From assembly GCA_023974075.1 (NCBI GenBank), contig CM043789.1:36284161-36348160 (forward strand): 64,000 nt of DNA. Reading direction: 5' to 3'. Both the position numbers and the translations under genes were made by a program. The notes under the pieces are model-generated. The model worked only from the letters and a program-made list of their open reading frames with translations, did not search any database and was not told the origin of the DNA. Below are positions 36,600 to 47,784 of this stretch, piece after piece. How positions within the stretch are numbered: position 1 is the stretch's first letter; each line of letters begins with the position of its first letter. The DNA is from Chaenocephalus aceratus (lineage: Eukaryota > Chordata > Actinopteri > Perciformes > Channichthyidae).

Positions 36600-38249
36600 C
36601 AGCCTGATCACATAGCTTAATATTTAGCTCAAATCAAAACCTATCCTCTCTAAATCCTGCTTTTGTTCCACTTTGACCGGTAGAATATATGATATATATT
36701 TTGTTAAAATACCTACAAAGACATTTGTTGAGTTGGACACAGGTAACATACATCACTGACTTGGGCTTTGACTGAAATCAAAAGTATTAATTTTACGTTG
36801 ATTTAGACTAGCTAAACGGACAGCTTTTGAAAGTGCCTTATGTGCCAATTTCGACAAAAGAGACTGCTTTTGAGGAAGGACTACCAGTACTAAAAGGAAT
36901 ATGAGAACAAAATAAAGTTACATGCCTAACCCGAAAGCTAGTACTAAGCATTTGTCAAATCAAATAGCAAAGACACATATGACAGATACATTGACTTTGA
37001 AGAGAAGTAGGATAAGTACAGCTGATGCTATGACTTTTGACAGTGAGGAGCTTTTTGCAGAACAGACAGATGTGAGCAGCCTAGGTGTGAAAGTGGACAC
37101 AAAGAGCTGCTGGTACACAGCGAAGACTCCAGTCAAATCACTCAGCTCATGGCAGCCTTTCCTGTCTCCATCTATTGAGTGGAGAGTGAGAGGCGCCTGG
37201 GCTGCCTCAGTAACTGTGGGATCAGGTGGCTGTTCCTCCCCGGGCCATTCGATCCTGTCCCGCCATCCTTCCTCCCTCTCCTCTCCTAGAACTGATCAGC
37301 ATGCACGCTGTCGCACGCTCTTCCCCTGCCAAGAAGAGTGAGGGCGAGGATACTCTGTAATCTAGGCTGCCATAATGATTTTGAGGAGTGCAGTTGTCAC
37401 CTCCCATTCCCTCTCAGCTCTCACCTCACCCTCTTCCCCACTGCCGTAATCCTGGAGCTGTCACTGGGCAGAGAGTTATGCTCGGACTGTCGAGAGGGTA
37501 TTTTGTCATAGAGATGAAAAGGGTGAGAAAAGAATGTGGGCAGCGGGAGGCCTATAAATTTGTTTTATTGCATAGCAGGGAGGCGCTTCTGTGCAGCACA
37601 TGCTTTTAATTAATGATACCCCCACATGACCCAGCGCTACTCTGCGCTGTACGTCCAACAGCCGGAGTGCCCTCAGTGTCAGAGAGCCGCCCGCGCACTG
37701 CATGGTGCATCCATCCTTAAAGTGAGCACAATTTACAGTTGAAATATTAGCCCATAATTCTCAGCAGGATTATCCCTTTAGTTTTTACAAGTTTATACAA
37801 AAGCATCACCATGCTGAGAAAATTACTTTTGTTTCTAAGAGGCAAGTTCTGTAAAGTTGGGGCTTTGACCGAGATTTCAGTCAGATTCGACTTGTTATAA
37901 TAATAATTACCTGTACATTTCCTTGAATGTAATTATCGAAGACCCACGTGGCAATGTACGTCCAATATTTACTCTTTTTCTAACACTTGGGAGTATTGAA
38001 CCAAAGACTGACAACTTTCACAAAATAGGGACAATCTAGGACGTCTGTTCAAGCAGTTTATTGCAGAACACATTTGTGTTAAGCTGCATCCTCTAGAAGC
38101 AGAGTAATATGATAGGACTGAACGCAGAACTTTCACCGAGGTGACCAGCATTCATTTCCAATGTGAAACCAGAAAGTCAATGTCATTTATTTTAAATAAT
38201 GCACTTAAGTTACCTTAATTAACTCACTTAACTTGCGTCAATAAAGTAA
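36600..38249. other. No recognisable gene or mobile element
   Basis: Unassigned DNA. The 139-residue open frame at 36922-37341 has no recognisable domain or exon signals and is probably chance. Confidence 0.5.
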
Positions 38250-38703
38250 AGGTCCCATGACCTGGCCATTTCTACTGATCATAATTCCATTGTTGAGGTC
38301 TACTAGAATAGATTTACATTGTTCAATGTTACAAACTCACATTGGTTTCTCATACAGCATCTCTGTATAGCATGTGTATTCACTCTGTCCTAAACGGCTG
38401 GTTGGAGCTCCTGACCCCCCCCCCCTCCCTGTGAGCCCAGTGTGCTCTGATTGGTCAGCTCGCCCACTCTGTTCTGATGAGTCCACCACCGTTACAGCGG
38501 AACATCAGTGATTACGTGTTACAATGGCGTTAGCAACCAGAAAATGACACCAGTAACGACAAACAGATGAGAATGCTGCGTGGGGTCTGGGTGCCGTGTT
38601 GGCGGGACGTTGCGGGGCTCGCTGCTCCGCCCTTTGAGGCTCGAGGAGTGGACAGTGTGAGGTGGATTACTGGTGTCATTTCCTGGTTGCAGCCAGGCTG
38701 TGA

Positions 38704-38756
<53 letters not shown>

Positions 38757-39086
38757 TGCGGAGATCCGTGGCTGAGAAAAAGATAAGGCTGAGTGAGTGT
38801 GTGTCTGTGTGTGTCTGTGTGTGTGTGTGTGTGTGAGGAGCTCCGCGGATTGGTCCAACGTCACGATGACCGTTACGTCACTATGACCAGGAAGACAAAA
38901 TGGAAAAAGAAAAATCTCCAACAAGGCGTTCTGGGGCAGCATAGACAGGTATTTTCTGTGTTAGAGTTTTACTCGCTACAGGGTGTACTTTGAGGGTTTG
39001 TGACTTTGCAGACCGTTCACATGCAGAAAAAGCTACATAACACACAAGGGGACGGGTAACAACCGGAAAAGCATGTCATGGGACCT
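38250..39086. mobile_element. TTAA-type MITE (AGGTCCCATGAC termini)
   Basis: The left end AGGTCCCATGA (38250-38260) is the inverse of the right end TCATGGGACCT (39076-39086). TTAA follows on the right (39087-39090) and a decayed GTAA precedes on the left. The interior includes CTCTGATTGGTCAGCTCGCC, also found in the MITE copies at 47880-47935 and 56655-56685, so these belong to related families. Two GT tracts (38709-38752, 38797-38834) have expanded inside it. No coding sequence. Confidence 0.7.
38709..38752 (+). repeat. (GT)n microsatellite
   Basis: Pure dinucleotide tract inside the MITE; a second interrupted tract lies at 38797-38834. Confidence 0.95.
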
Positions 39087-40034
39087 TTAACGTACAATGT
39101 AAACAACGGTATTTATTTATTAACAAAATCGTCTTTTATTTCTTCTACCAAGTTATTTAGCCTCAACCAACAAAAACTTGGACATGTTGACAACGTGGGC
39201 CTTTCGTACACTCCTATGACTTTGAGAATAATTGGCAAACATCCTGTTCTGTCGTTCAGCTACGTTGATGACATGTTGCTTTATCTTGAGAACTGTGTCA
39301 TCATAAAACTATACTTTTGACCATACAATGTGGAATGCATTGTGAATTCATAGCTGCTTGTCAGAAAGGATATGAAAAATACATGGGACTCAGGTAGGAA
39401 AAGTGCAGGCTAACATCAAAGCCATCACACAAAAGACAGGAAGAGCGGCCGCATGAAACATTGATGAGGCACTAAAACTAAGATTAAAAAGGTAGAGAGG
39501 AAAACAAAAAGGAATCTTTTATAACTCATCATAAACAATAGAGGGGCTCCGCTTTCACAAGAGAACTCCTGAAATATAGATAACTGGCTTTGCGACCTAG
39601 AATGACCGGCTAGCTGAACCAAGTCTGTCTTTGTCCGCTGTGATGGGCCTTGATAGTGGGTCATGTATTATGGATGCGATAGTTGGAAGTTGGAAGAGTT
39701 CCCTGCCCTTCACTGTTTTATTAATCCCTTAACATTTGATTTTAGACCTTTGAGCTGGGATCCTTTTGTGTTTTGGAGAGGTTGCATTGGTAAAAATGTG
39801 TGACAATAAAGGAGGATGTTTTTGCTGTGAATCGATGTCAGACGAAGTATATCTGCGCCTTGCGGAGCAGCAAAAGCTTTTCAATTAGAAAAGTCGGCCA
39901 TTGATTGATCTCGTTGTGTGAGTCTCTGTTGGCATAAGACAGAGGCTATATTGCTGCAATGGGCTTCTTTTAAAGTGTTCAGACAGTTTGGTGCCTGGAG
40001 TGTGAAATCTGTGATATCAATACTGAAATCGGAG
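39087..40034. other. No recognisable gene or mobile element
   Basis: Unassigned DNA without supported coding sequence. Confidence 0.5.
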
Positions 40035-40056
40035 TCTCTCTCTCTCTTTCTCTCTC

Positions 40057-40130
<74 letters not shown>
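40035..40130 (+). repeat. (TC)n microsatellite
   Basis: About 96 bp of TC units with two small interruptions at the left end. Confidence 0.97.
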
Positions 40131-40133
<3 letters not shown>

Positions 40134-40338
40134 TGAAGGAGACAGCCCCAGATCTGTGCCTTGACTTCAATTGCTTGTTTATCAGTCTCACTATTCATAG
40201 TCTGTTTAAATTGCTTTAACAGTGAAACACAGAAGCAACTATTTCCCGATCAAAATCACGAGGTTATTGAGAGTTTTATCACGCTCCCAAATGTTTCGGG
40301 GATTGCAAAGTGGGTCCATCATTTAAATACAAACATAC

Positions 40339-40702
40339 TGTCACAATCTGTCTGTGTTGTGTTTTGTCTTTTTCTGTCTTTGGTTTCATGTTTTATTTTG
40401 AAAATTGTTCACCCCCTGTCTTGCCTGTTGCGTTCTGTCTGTTTTCCCTCCTACCTGATTACCCGATTGTGTTCACCTGGTGCCCCTGTGTTTTCTCCTC
40501 CCTCCTCACCTGTGTCTTGTTTGTGTGATTTGTCTTGTGTGTATTTAAGCTTTGGTTTTTCTGTCTCTCATTGTTGGTTCCTTGTTTGTCTTTGACTGTG
40601 TCACGGGGTAGTGTTCTGGTTTTTGACACTTGGGCCTTGGAATAAAGGTGTTTTTCTTTGAAATCTGCACTTGGGTCCTGCCTGCTTCACTCATCCCTGA
40701 CA
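40339..40702 (+). mobile_element. Solo LTR (364 bp)
   Basis: Starts TGTCACAATCTG and ends CATCCCTGACA. Inside, in order, are a TATA-like TGTATTTAAGC (about 40540-40551), and GGAATAAAGGTG with a poly(A) signal (about 40639), as expected for promoter and polyadenylation parts of an LTR read on the plus strand. The flanks CATAC (40334-40338) and AATAC (40703-40707) match at four of five bases, a likely target duplication with one mutation. No internal coding region remains, so recombination between two LTRs probably removed it. It is not the same family as the Gypsy LTR at 30953. Confidence 0.75.
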
Positions 40703-40830
40703 AATACAGAAATGTAGCAACAACAACGGAAACGTTTGAGATGAAATTTGGTACAGTTGGTCTTTTGGTTTAGTGCCAAAAACATGTTGACACTTTTTAG
40801 AATGTTTAAATAAAAGTAAGCTAATTGATT

Positions 40831-40870
40831 AAACTTGACCGTTCAAGTCAGCTTTTTTTAAATGATTAGC
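40831..40870 (+). repeat. Direct repeat, left copy
   Basis: ACTTGACCGTTCAAGTCAGC plus a trailing ATTAGCT module. Nearly the same text recurs about 765 bp downstream. Confidence 0.75.
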
Positions 40871-40879
40871 TACACCTTC

Positions 40880-41080
40880 ACATTACAGTGTATACATGCA
40901 TATTTATTATAAGCATTTTTACAATAGTAATTACATTTTTTGTAATAATGTTTCTGTATGTACTCTTATTTATAAATCTCACTTTCTCATACTTTGAGGA
41001 TGTATCACACCAAGCCAAATCCTTATACTGCGAAATGGGAAATCCTTATTAGCAATAAACCTGCTTCTGATTCTGAATGA
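40880..41080 (+). mobile_element. LINE 3'-UTR fragment
   Basis: The segment ends AGCAATAAACCTGCTTCTGATTCTGA, the same tail type as the LINE fragment ending at about 56576, and has a matching upstream module (GATGTATCACACC.. against GATGTATGCACCACG). Noncoding end of a severely 5'-truncated insertion. Confidence 0.6.
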
Positions 41081-41596
41081 TATGAAATTTGGTTGAGATA
41101 TCTTCTGTGCTCAGAGAATGGACCACAATGATTCAGTGATCCTGTCACCTGTACTGTAATCTAGCACCAACAGCAGGTCAAACTCTTCACCAATACACCA
41201 ACATATCGTAACATCTACATGTATTCTTATAAAGATCTGTAAATACATTTTTGGTTACCAGACAACGAATTATCAAGATTTTGGTCATCCCCTGACGTTT
41301 ACTCTTAAGTGCCAATTTATCTCAAAAGTACCGCTGTGCTAAATCACGGCTTGTTTATTTGTGCCCCCAATTTATCCCTCACTGTCAGGTCCTTTCCATC
41401 TATTGCCACATAAAAGTATATTTATAAAAGAGTACTTTTGAATCCCCACTATTAACACAATTGCTTTATATGTTGTGTATTTAACTTTGTAAGCTCTCTT
41501 CCTTTTTATTTGAATGGTGCAAATTTATATTTAATTCCTCTGTGACGCACATTAAACACACTTTGGATGCTAAAAAGTGATCCATGAATAAATAAA

Positions 41597-41636
41597 ATGA
41601 ACTTGACTGTTCAAGTCAGCTTAAAAAAACATTAGC
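41597..41636 (+). repeat. Direct repeat, right copy
   Basis: ACTTGACTGTTCAAGTCAGC followed by an ATTAGCT module, about 765 bp downstream of the left copy with few changes. Confidence 0.75.
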
Positions 41637-42138
41637 TGCAATAGATTCATGCTGAGAAGCAAAGACTCTCTCACATCACAGATCTACACTAGCTATTTAT
41701 ATGCATGGCATTGACGAAATTGTAATTCTTAATGTCCTGATTTAACTTCATGGTACATTTCACATGATATCACACTGCTGGAAACACATCACTGTACATT
41801 TATAAGCAGCGGCCACTGATAAGTGCGTCCTGACAAGTAAGTTGACATCATACTGCGGGCGTGTAAATCCCCTTAAGGGTGGAATTAGTCATGTTAATAA
41901 CAACTTTTTAATTGCATCAGAGGAGAGGAGCCGATATAGAAAAGTGGTTATCCAACAGCCAAAGCTGGGATGCAGATCATGTATTTTGTATGAGCTCGTG
42001 GTAAGATCAGACATCGTAAAGGGCCACACATCTGTGGGATATTTAGTTCCTCTAAAAGCCACAAATGAAACAAACACATCTTTTGGGATATGAAGTAAAC
42101 AGCAGCGGCAGGGACATCGGCCCACAGTGGCGACTCTG

Positions 42139-42170
42139 GAGGGAGGGAGGGAGGGAGGGAGGGAGGGAGG
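42139..42170 (+). repeat. (GGGA)n microsatellite
   Basis: Eight tandem tetranucleotide units. Confidence 0.95.
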
Positions 42171-42546
42171 CTTGGCTGGCGATGACCTTTTCGATGGTTT
42201 TCATACCGTCCAACAGGGGTTCTGCTCATACTGGGCCTATTTCCCAAGGCTGTGTTTTACAGAGCAACAGAAAGTGTTTTAAAAGCATAGAAAACACAAC
42301 ACATATGTTTTTCACACAGAATCACATCACACCCTCCAGGCCCTGAGGGAATTAAAGGGGATTTCATTCCGTTTTCAATATAGATTTTGTTTGTTTGAGA
42401 ACCTTATAAAGAAAGGAAATCCATTGCTCTGTTGTGCTGTCGATTGAAGGTTGTGAGTATAGAGAAAGAAATACGCCCATGAATAATAAGGAATTCTGAA
42501 TGGAACTGTACAGCAATTCCCTTTCACTCTTGTTCTTTTAAATGTC

Positions 42547-42743
<197 letters not shown>

Positions 42744-43268
42744 GTCATGAACAATGTCCTCAACAATAATTATGAAATTGTATATGTTTAATATTGAAAT
42801 GAATGAAAACTATGCCTCACTGCCCGATGGGACAATGAATATTGAATTTCTTCTTTAATCATTTTCTTGTCTGATAGCTGTGAATAAAAACGCTGAACTT
42901 CTGTAAGTTTGAAAGGTTATATAAAACGTAATTTTTTCAATATGCCCCTTCATAGAAAAACCGAGGTCAGCTTGAGGTCAAGTCAGTTAAGACAAAATGA
43001 ATGAATTCCAACAGTGAACCATTTTAATTGCACAGAAAGCCAAACAACCCACATATATTCTAGTATCACCAGCGTCACCCTCCTCTCCTCTGCTCATCCA
43101 ATCTGAAGGTATTCATTTAAGGAAATGTTTTAAATCATAAAAACAAGGATTTTTTTGCTATAGTAAAACATCAATTCAACTGCAGTTGTTAACAAGGACA
43201 TAGTATGCTCATTTTAAGGTTCATATTTGTACTGTGTGCCTCTACTGAAACATGTCTCCATGCTTTAA

Positions 43269-43284
43269 AGGGGAAAGGAAACAC
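43269..43284 (+). repeat. Left terminal inverted repeat of Kolobok-like element
   Basis: AGGGGAAAGGAAACAC directly after the TTAA target duplication. Confidence 0.9.
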
Positions 43285-43510
43285 CAATTACAGCTATAAT
43301 ATTCCGGTAGTTTATTCATTTTACAATGGATATTGATCGTAATATTTATTGTATATGATATTACTCGCCAAAAGAAAATTAATTATCCGCCGGCCGGGTG
43401 GGGAATTCCGGGACCAGGCCGCCGCCATTAGGGGAGTCCCAAATGGTGACGTCACTGGGTGGGTCTTCGCTCCGGGTATCCATACCGGAAGTCAACACAA
43501 CGTAGCAGAT

Positions 43511-44266
43511 ATGGCAGCGATGGAGGAATTTTGCAATGAGATCGACGTTTTGAACGATGAATTTGACTATTCGTCGGGAGATGACATTGATGTGGAAGCA
43601 TCTACAGTTACCAGGCATCCCATGGCCTAGCTTATGAACCGATTCGGTCGAATACTAGAGTGGCATACGATCCGGAATCCGCTGAAAGTACAGACGGTTC
43701 TGAACTCGTCGAGTGGGATACCACCAGTTCCAGTACCGACTCGGTCTCAGAGGAAGAAGATGTTGCTCAAAACCCGGGATGAATGGACAACACAGATTGG
43801 TGTACATGTAACAATTGTGTGGTGATGCCATCGGAAAATGAATGTAGATGTTGCAGGGGAATTGGTATCGACCACATGCTCAATTCAGACGGGAATAATC
43901 TCCAGTGTATCATGGAATACCGACTGTTCCCTATGGTTTCCATCGAGAATGATATGTTGGTGATCGCAATGGTATCGCTACGAGACGTGCGTGCAGCAAC
44001 CCTCGAACGACCAATAAATAGCGAGTAAGTGTAGGCCCTATTTAAAAATATATAATTTTTTTAAATGAAATGATTTGTATTTATATGTGTATCCTATTTA
44101 TTTCAGCCTCTACAGACTAACAGCTTATCGGCAATTCACCATCTGGACTAGAGGTTTACTTGGAAAAGGGAACAGAGTGCCGATACCTGCCTGTGTTGTG
44201 AATCGGATACGAAGTCACTACCCATCAGTAACCTACAAAGGATTTGAATATTCTGGAGGGATATGA
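43511..44266 (+). pseudogene. P2X7 ballast-like Cys-rich protein carried by the transposon
   Basis: A first short frame starts at ATG 43511 and stops at 43630. The main frame (shifted by one, open from about 43624) is acidic and Ser-rich, meets TGA at 43780-43782, and restarts at ATG 43783. That part has a Cys cluster, WCTCNNCVVMPSENECRCC, then an EYRLF...LVIAMVSLRD segment. A canonical 82-bp intron follows (44025-44106, GTAAGT...TTTCAG). The last exon has LTAYRQFTIW, GKGNRVPIPACVVNRIR and VTYKGFEYSG before the stop at 44264-44266. The spacing of Cys, AYR-W, PAC-RIR and Y-GF matches the Zn-binding intracellular ballast domain of the P2X7 ion channel as I know it. No channel segment is present. 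Function unknown; the frame change and TGA suggest decay, unless translation starts at 43783. Confidence 0.7.
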
Positions 44267-44476
44267 TGTGACCAATGATTCCATGCATGGAAGGCAAATC
44301 TTTGACAGTGAACTCGTGACATTTAGGCTAGCGAAGACAATTCTACTTTGATAATGGAACCATTCATACAATGTTTGTGATATATCAGAACAGTATTTAC
44401 AACTTATATTATCAAGCATATACATGTATCTCACTAGATTCTACAAATGTTTTTCAGTGCTCGATGTTCATAAAGT

Positions 44477-44482
44477 AATAAA
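44477..44482 (+). promoter_or_regulatory. Poly(A) signal of the ballast-like gene
   Basis: AATAAA, 211 bp after the stop codon, followed by T-rich sequence. Confidence 0.6.
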
Positions 44483-44572
44483 GACCATTTTCCTGAACCA
44501 AACTTTGTTTTTACCTTTCAAATAATAATATACAAATACTACCAGCATATATTACTTCAGCCATAGACGTCC

Positions 44573-44578
44573 TTTATT
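44573..44578 (-). promoter_or_regulatory. Poly(A) signal of the transposase gene
   Basis: TTTATT on the plus strand, i.e. AATAAA on the minus strand, about 107 bp beyond the transposase stop. It lies about 90 bp from the convergent signal at 44477. Confidence 0.55.
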
Positions 44579-44774
44579 TATTTGCCACAGAGCCCCACAG
44601 GTTGACTAAGCTTCATACACCACAGACACATTGAGCCCCACAGGCTGACTTCATATATACGACAGACACACATCGAGACCGACATTACTTGTTCACAAAT
44701 CGACGTAGGTGGTGTGCCACAGCATCCTCCTTCGATGGTTTTACCAGGCCTTTATGCGCACCAAGTGTCCTTTT

Positions 44775-45031
44775 ATAATAATAATCCTTATATTTATTAT
44801 AGCGCTTTATCAAAGACTCTCGAAGCGCTTTACAAATACACATTACACATACAGATCATACATGTAATGGTCATCTACTGTGGACAATACCCACAGGAGC
44901 AAATTCGGGTGAAGTGTCTTGCCCAAGGACACAACGGCCTGACGCAGTGGGGCGGGAGCGGGTTTCGAACTGGAGTTCCCCACGCCCCCTTGATCTGATG
45001 ATCAAACGCACAGACCACTGCGCCACCCGTC
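44775..45031 (-). mobile_element. tRNA-derived SINE, copy 2, inside the transposase exon
   Basis: Reverse orientation copy of the SINE at 16295-16574: on the minus strand it starts ACGGGTGGCGCAGTGG, has the B-box-like AGTTCGAAACCC and ends with GTAAAGCGCTTCGAGAG / AAAGCGCTATAATAAAT and an ATTATT tail. CCTTTT repeats on both sides (44769-44774, 45032-45037) as a target duplication. It lies inside the last transposase exon and truncates the reading frame shortly after an EKEKR segment. Confidence 0.88.
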
Positions 45032-47126
45032 CCTTTTCTCCTTCTCTGCATCTGTATGACGGTGTTCTGCAAGTTCGGACCTCATGGACGATGCTGATAA
45101 ATACCTCTCGACTACCCCTACCATGATTTCTCTTCGGAAGTTGTAGCTTTTTGGTGTCTTCATCGCCTTCACCACATATCCTCCAGCAGGCTTCGAGTAC
45201 TGCAGTTTGAACTGCAGTGCCCCCTTCTTGGTCTGTGCCTGCTCACGGTCGATGTTGTGGTTGTGATCCAATGCAGCGAGGCGTGCCTGAAAGCTCTCCT
45301 CCGTGAACTTCTTGCGCTTTGGAACGTACTTTGTATACAAAGAATGGATACTCTCCAGCTCGCCAGTATAGATCCCTTCTGTAACCTGCAATTGAACAGA
45401 GTGGGTCATGAATGTCAGCATTATTTAGCATTTTTGTTATTATTTAATTTGTCAGATTGCGAACTATTGGAGTCGAGAGATGCCAGACATGCAATTCTCA
45501 AACATCACTATTGAATAATCACCTATGGTTGGTGGATAATTCAAATACTGATATTAATTATGCATGTGTATTTTCAATTTCATATTTTACTGTTTGTTCA
45601 GGGCTACATCCGTTGAATATATTCTCTTTAGATAAATATACTGCTTTGTGGTGAATTTATAAGGCCAGAATATATAAATGAAGAAGGGCAATTAAGATAA
45701 TACCTTATCTAGTTTTTTCAACAGTCTCTTGTCCATGACCACTTTCTGTAGAGTGCCAAAGGCCTTGGATGAACGCTCCAACCAAGGTCGGGAACTCCCA
45801 TCCTCTTCAGAATAAGGCTCGTGTTCACACTTCAGCATCTTCTCTGCCGACAGCCACTCGTGAACATTGATGATATGATGGAGGATGGACGTCCATTTCT
45901 CCTTCAGCAGTAACGCGTTACCATCACATGTACACACACATTACCAAAGATGGTTGGATACCATGCTCCTTCAGCTCGGTATTCCTGCTCTGCAGCATCC
46001 GCTTCTTCACACCTTTCACAATGTGCCACAACTCATGCTTGATGGACTTGTGGTCCTCACGTAGCATCTTCTGCACTGCAGGGTGGCAGTCTGTGGCTAG
46101 TATGGAAATTGTCACATTGTGATCCTGAAAAGATATTTACCATAAATGTAATTTAATAAAGCCAACATCTTCAATTTCTATCACACGGGTTTGATAGCCA
46201 CCCCCCCCCAGTGGTTCCGTTTGTGTGGCCACAGTCACTGACTGCCCACGTTTAGTTGTGTGTGCCTCCAGTACCTGGGAATCATCACTTGCATCATCAG
46301 CAACTATGCAGGATGTATCTTCTGTCTGACAGGACAACAATACTGCAGCAGTATGGACAGCTCGTTTGACCTGAAACAAAACAATATAAATATGTTACAG
46401 GTTAAGGTGAATTAGAAATATTCAAAATCATGACTATGATAAATTGGCCGGAAAAACCCCATCGCCACTATTTACCAATGTGATTATTCCATAATGGTAA
46501 AATAAAGAAACTGTTCATAGAAACCTAAGAATTAAAAGAACGTGATCGAGCCACCACAGCCCATCAGAGAGCAAACAATCAGCCTGAGCTCCATGGAGAT
46601 GCTCTATAATTATGTAGACCTATGTGTATTTCGGCCGTTGGAAAAAAAATAGGAAAATATTTGTTTTTGAAGACTATTTAAGCAAACTCTCAACCTGTTA
46701 TTACTCAGAGCAAAATATATTATTTATAAAGGATTGTGTTATTATTAAGCACATGTTCAGAAAATACTCAAGCAGGGCTAAGGATGGGCAGTCATTTTGA
46801 TGAAGTATACTCCTACCAGGCTACCACATGTACCAGTGGTCAGTTGACATATATTTTGTATTATTTTCCAACACCTCATACATCTTGGCAATACCATCCA
46901 TTGAACACCTAGTCCAGCAATACTAGCCTTTTTAGGGCTGTTTTCGACAGATGAGCGTGTGTATGGCAGTTTAATTAGTTTAGCTATAGAACACCCCCAA
47001 TTCTCCATTGTACGTCATAATAATAGCTACCATTTAGTTTGGACGCGATTGCGTTAATTAATAAGGTCACACTGTGTCAGTAAATACATGTGTGAGCTAG
47101 TAATCTGGTAGTGCTGCAATATTTAC

Positions 47127-47579
47127 CTCTCTCTCGGCAGCTGAAGCAACTCGTTTGGTGGCTCGAACTTCACGTTTGTTGACACTGTCATTGTCTTGCG
47201 CGGCCGACGTGCTGGGACGGTCGGTGTTCCCGACTGCATACGTTGAGAAATCGAATATTGTGGGAACAGATCCTGGCTTCAAATCCGATGTTTTGTATTG
47301 AACCAGGCATCCAGACTCATCAAACCTCATTTTGTGGACATAATCGTCATTTGTAAAGTGTTCGCTGTACACACGTGCGTACTGATTCAGCGGCGGATCG
47401 GACCGTTTCATGGAAATAACCCATGCTTTGAGCAGCTTCTCATCCGTTAGTGGCAGCTTATGGAAATGTACTTCTTCCTTCTTCGTATAAAATCCATTTG
47501 TGCAGCCTGGGGCAATACAATAAACTCCTGACGACGACCGTTTTCTTTTAATGTAAACTACTGGTGCATTGCACGCCAT
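47127..47579 (-). other. THAP-like DNA-binding domain exon
   Basis: Start chosen at ATG 47579 (MACNAP...), because the preceding in-frame codons to 47687 run into the element's terminal region. C-x4-C is present (YCIAPGC), the late VPTIF-type box is present (LKPGSVPTIF), and the SEHF segment supplies His. The third zinc-binding Cys, usually two residues before that His-containing motif, is Tyr here (codon at 47367-47369). Confidence 0.8.
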
Positions 47580-47784
47580 GTTGTTTGTTATTGAGCTTTG
47601 GCCCAGGAAGCCGTACCCACTCAGTGACTTCACTGGGAAAGTCCCGGAGCAATGGAAGCGCCCATGGTCATTAGGCACGTATTTCAAAAAATAAATTTGC
47701 GTATCTCGATCGTTTACATTGGAAATAGACTAGATACATACATTTCCTAATGGGAATATTGTCGCATGGAAAGCAGTTTGAAAA

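Larger units (their letters stand above)
44685..47579 (-). pseudogene. THAP-domain transposase, multi-exon, internally deleted
   Basis: Exons on the minus strand: 47579-47127 (THAP, donor GTAAAT, phase 0), 46370-46141 (acceptor TTTCAG), a segment 46124-45943 with ILATDCHPAVQKMLRED and HELWHIVKGVKK, a segment about 45935-45704 with [13 protein letters not shown] (donor GTATTA), and a last exon from 45385 with TGELESIHSLYTKYVPKRK and LAALDHNHNIDREQA. Donor and acceptor remains at 46125-46140 are 16 bp apart, too short for an intron, and the Cys-rich region and first part of the catalytic core that normally lie here are gone. Another frame break sits at about 45925-45943. The last frame is split by a SINE; beyond it the same frame runs 27 more codons to TAA at 44685-44687. 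It would have cut and rejoined the element at TTAA sites. Confidence 0.82.

Noticed and set aside
36922..37341. 139-residue open frame
   Set aside because: No recognised domain or flanking splice signals.
39881..40198. Glu/Arg and Leu/Ser repeat open frames
   Set aside because: They are translations of the TC microsatellite.
46125..46140. A 16-bp intron
   Set aside because: Far too short to splice; better explained as the remains of two introns after a deletion.
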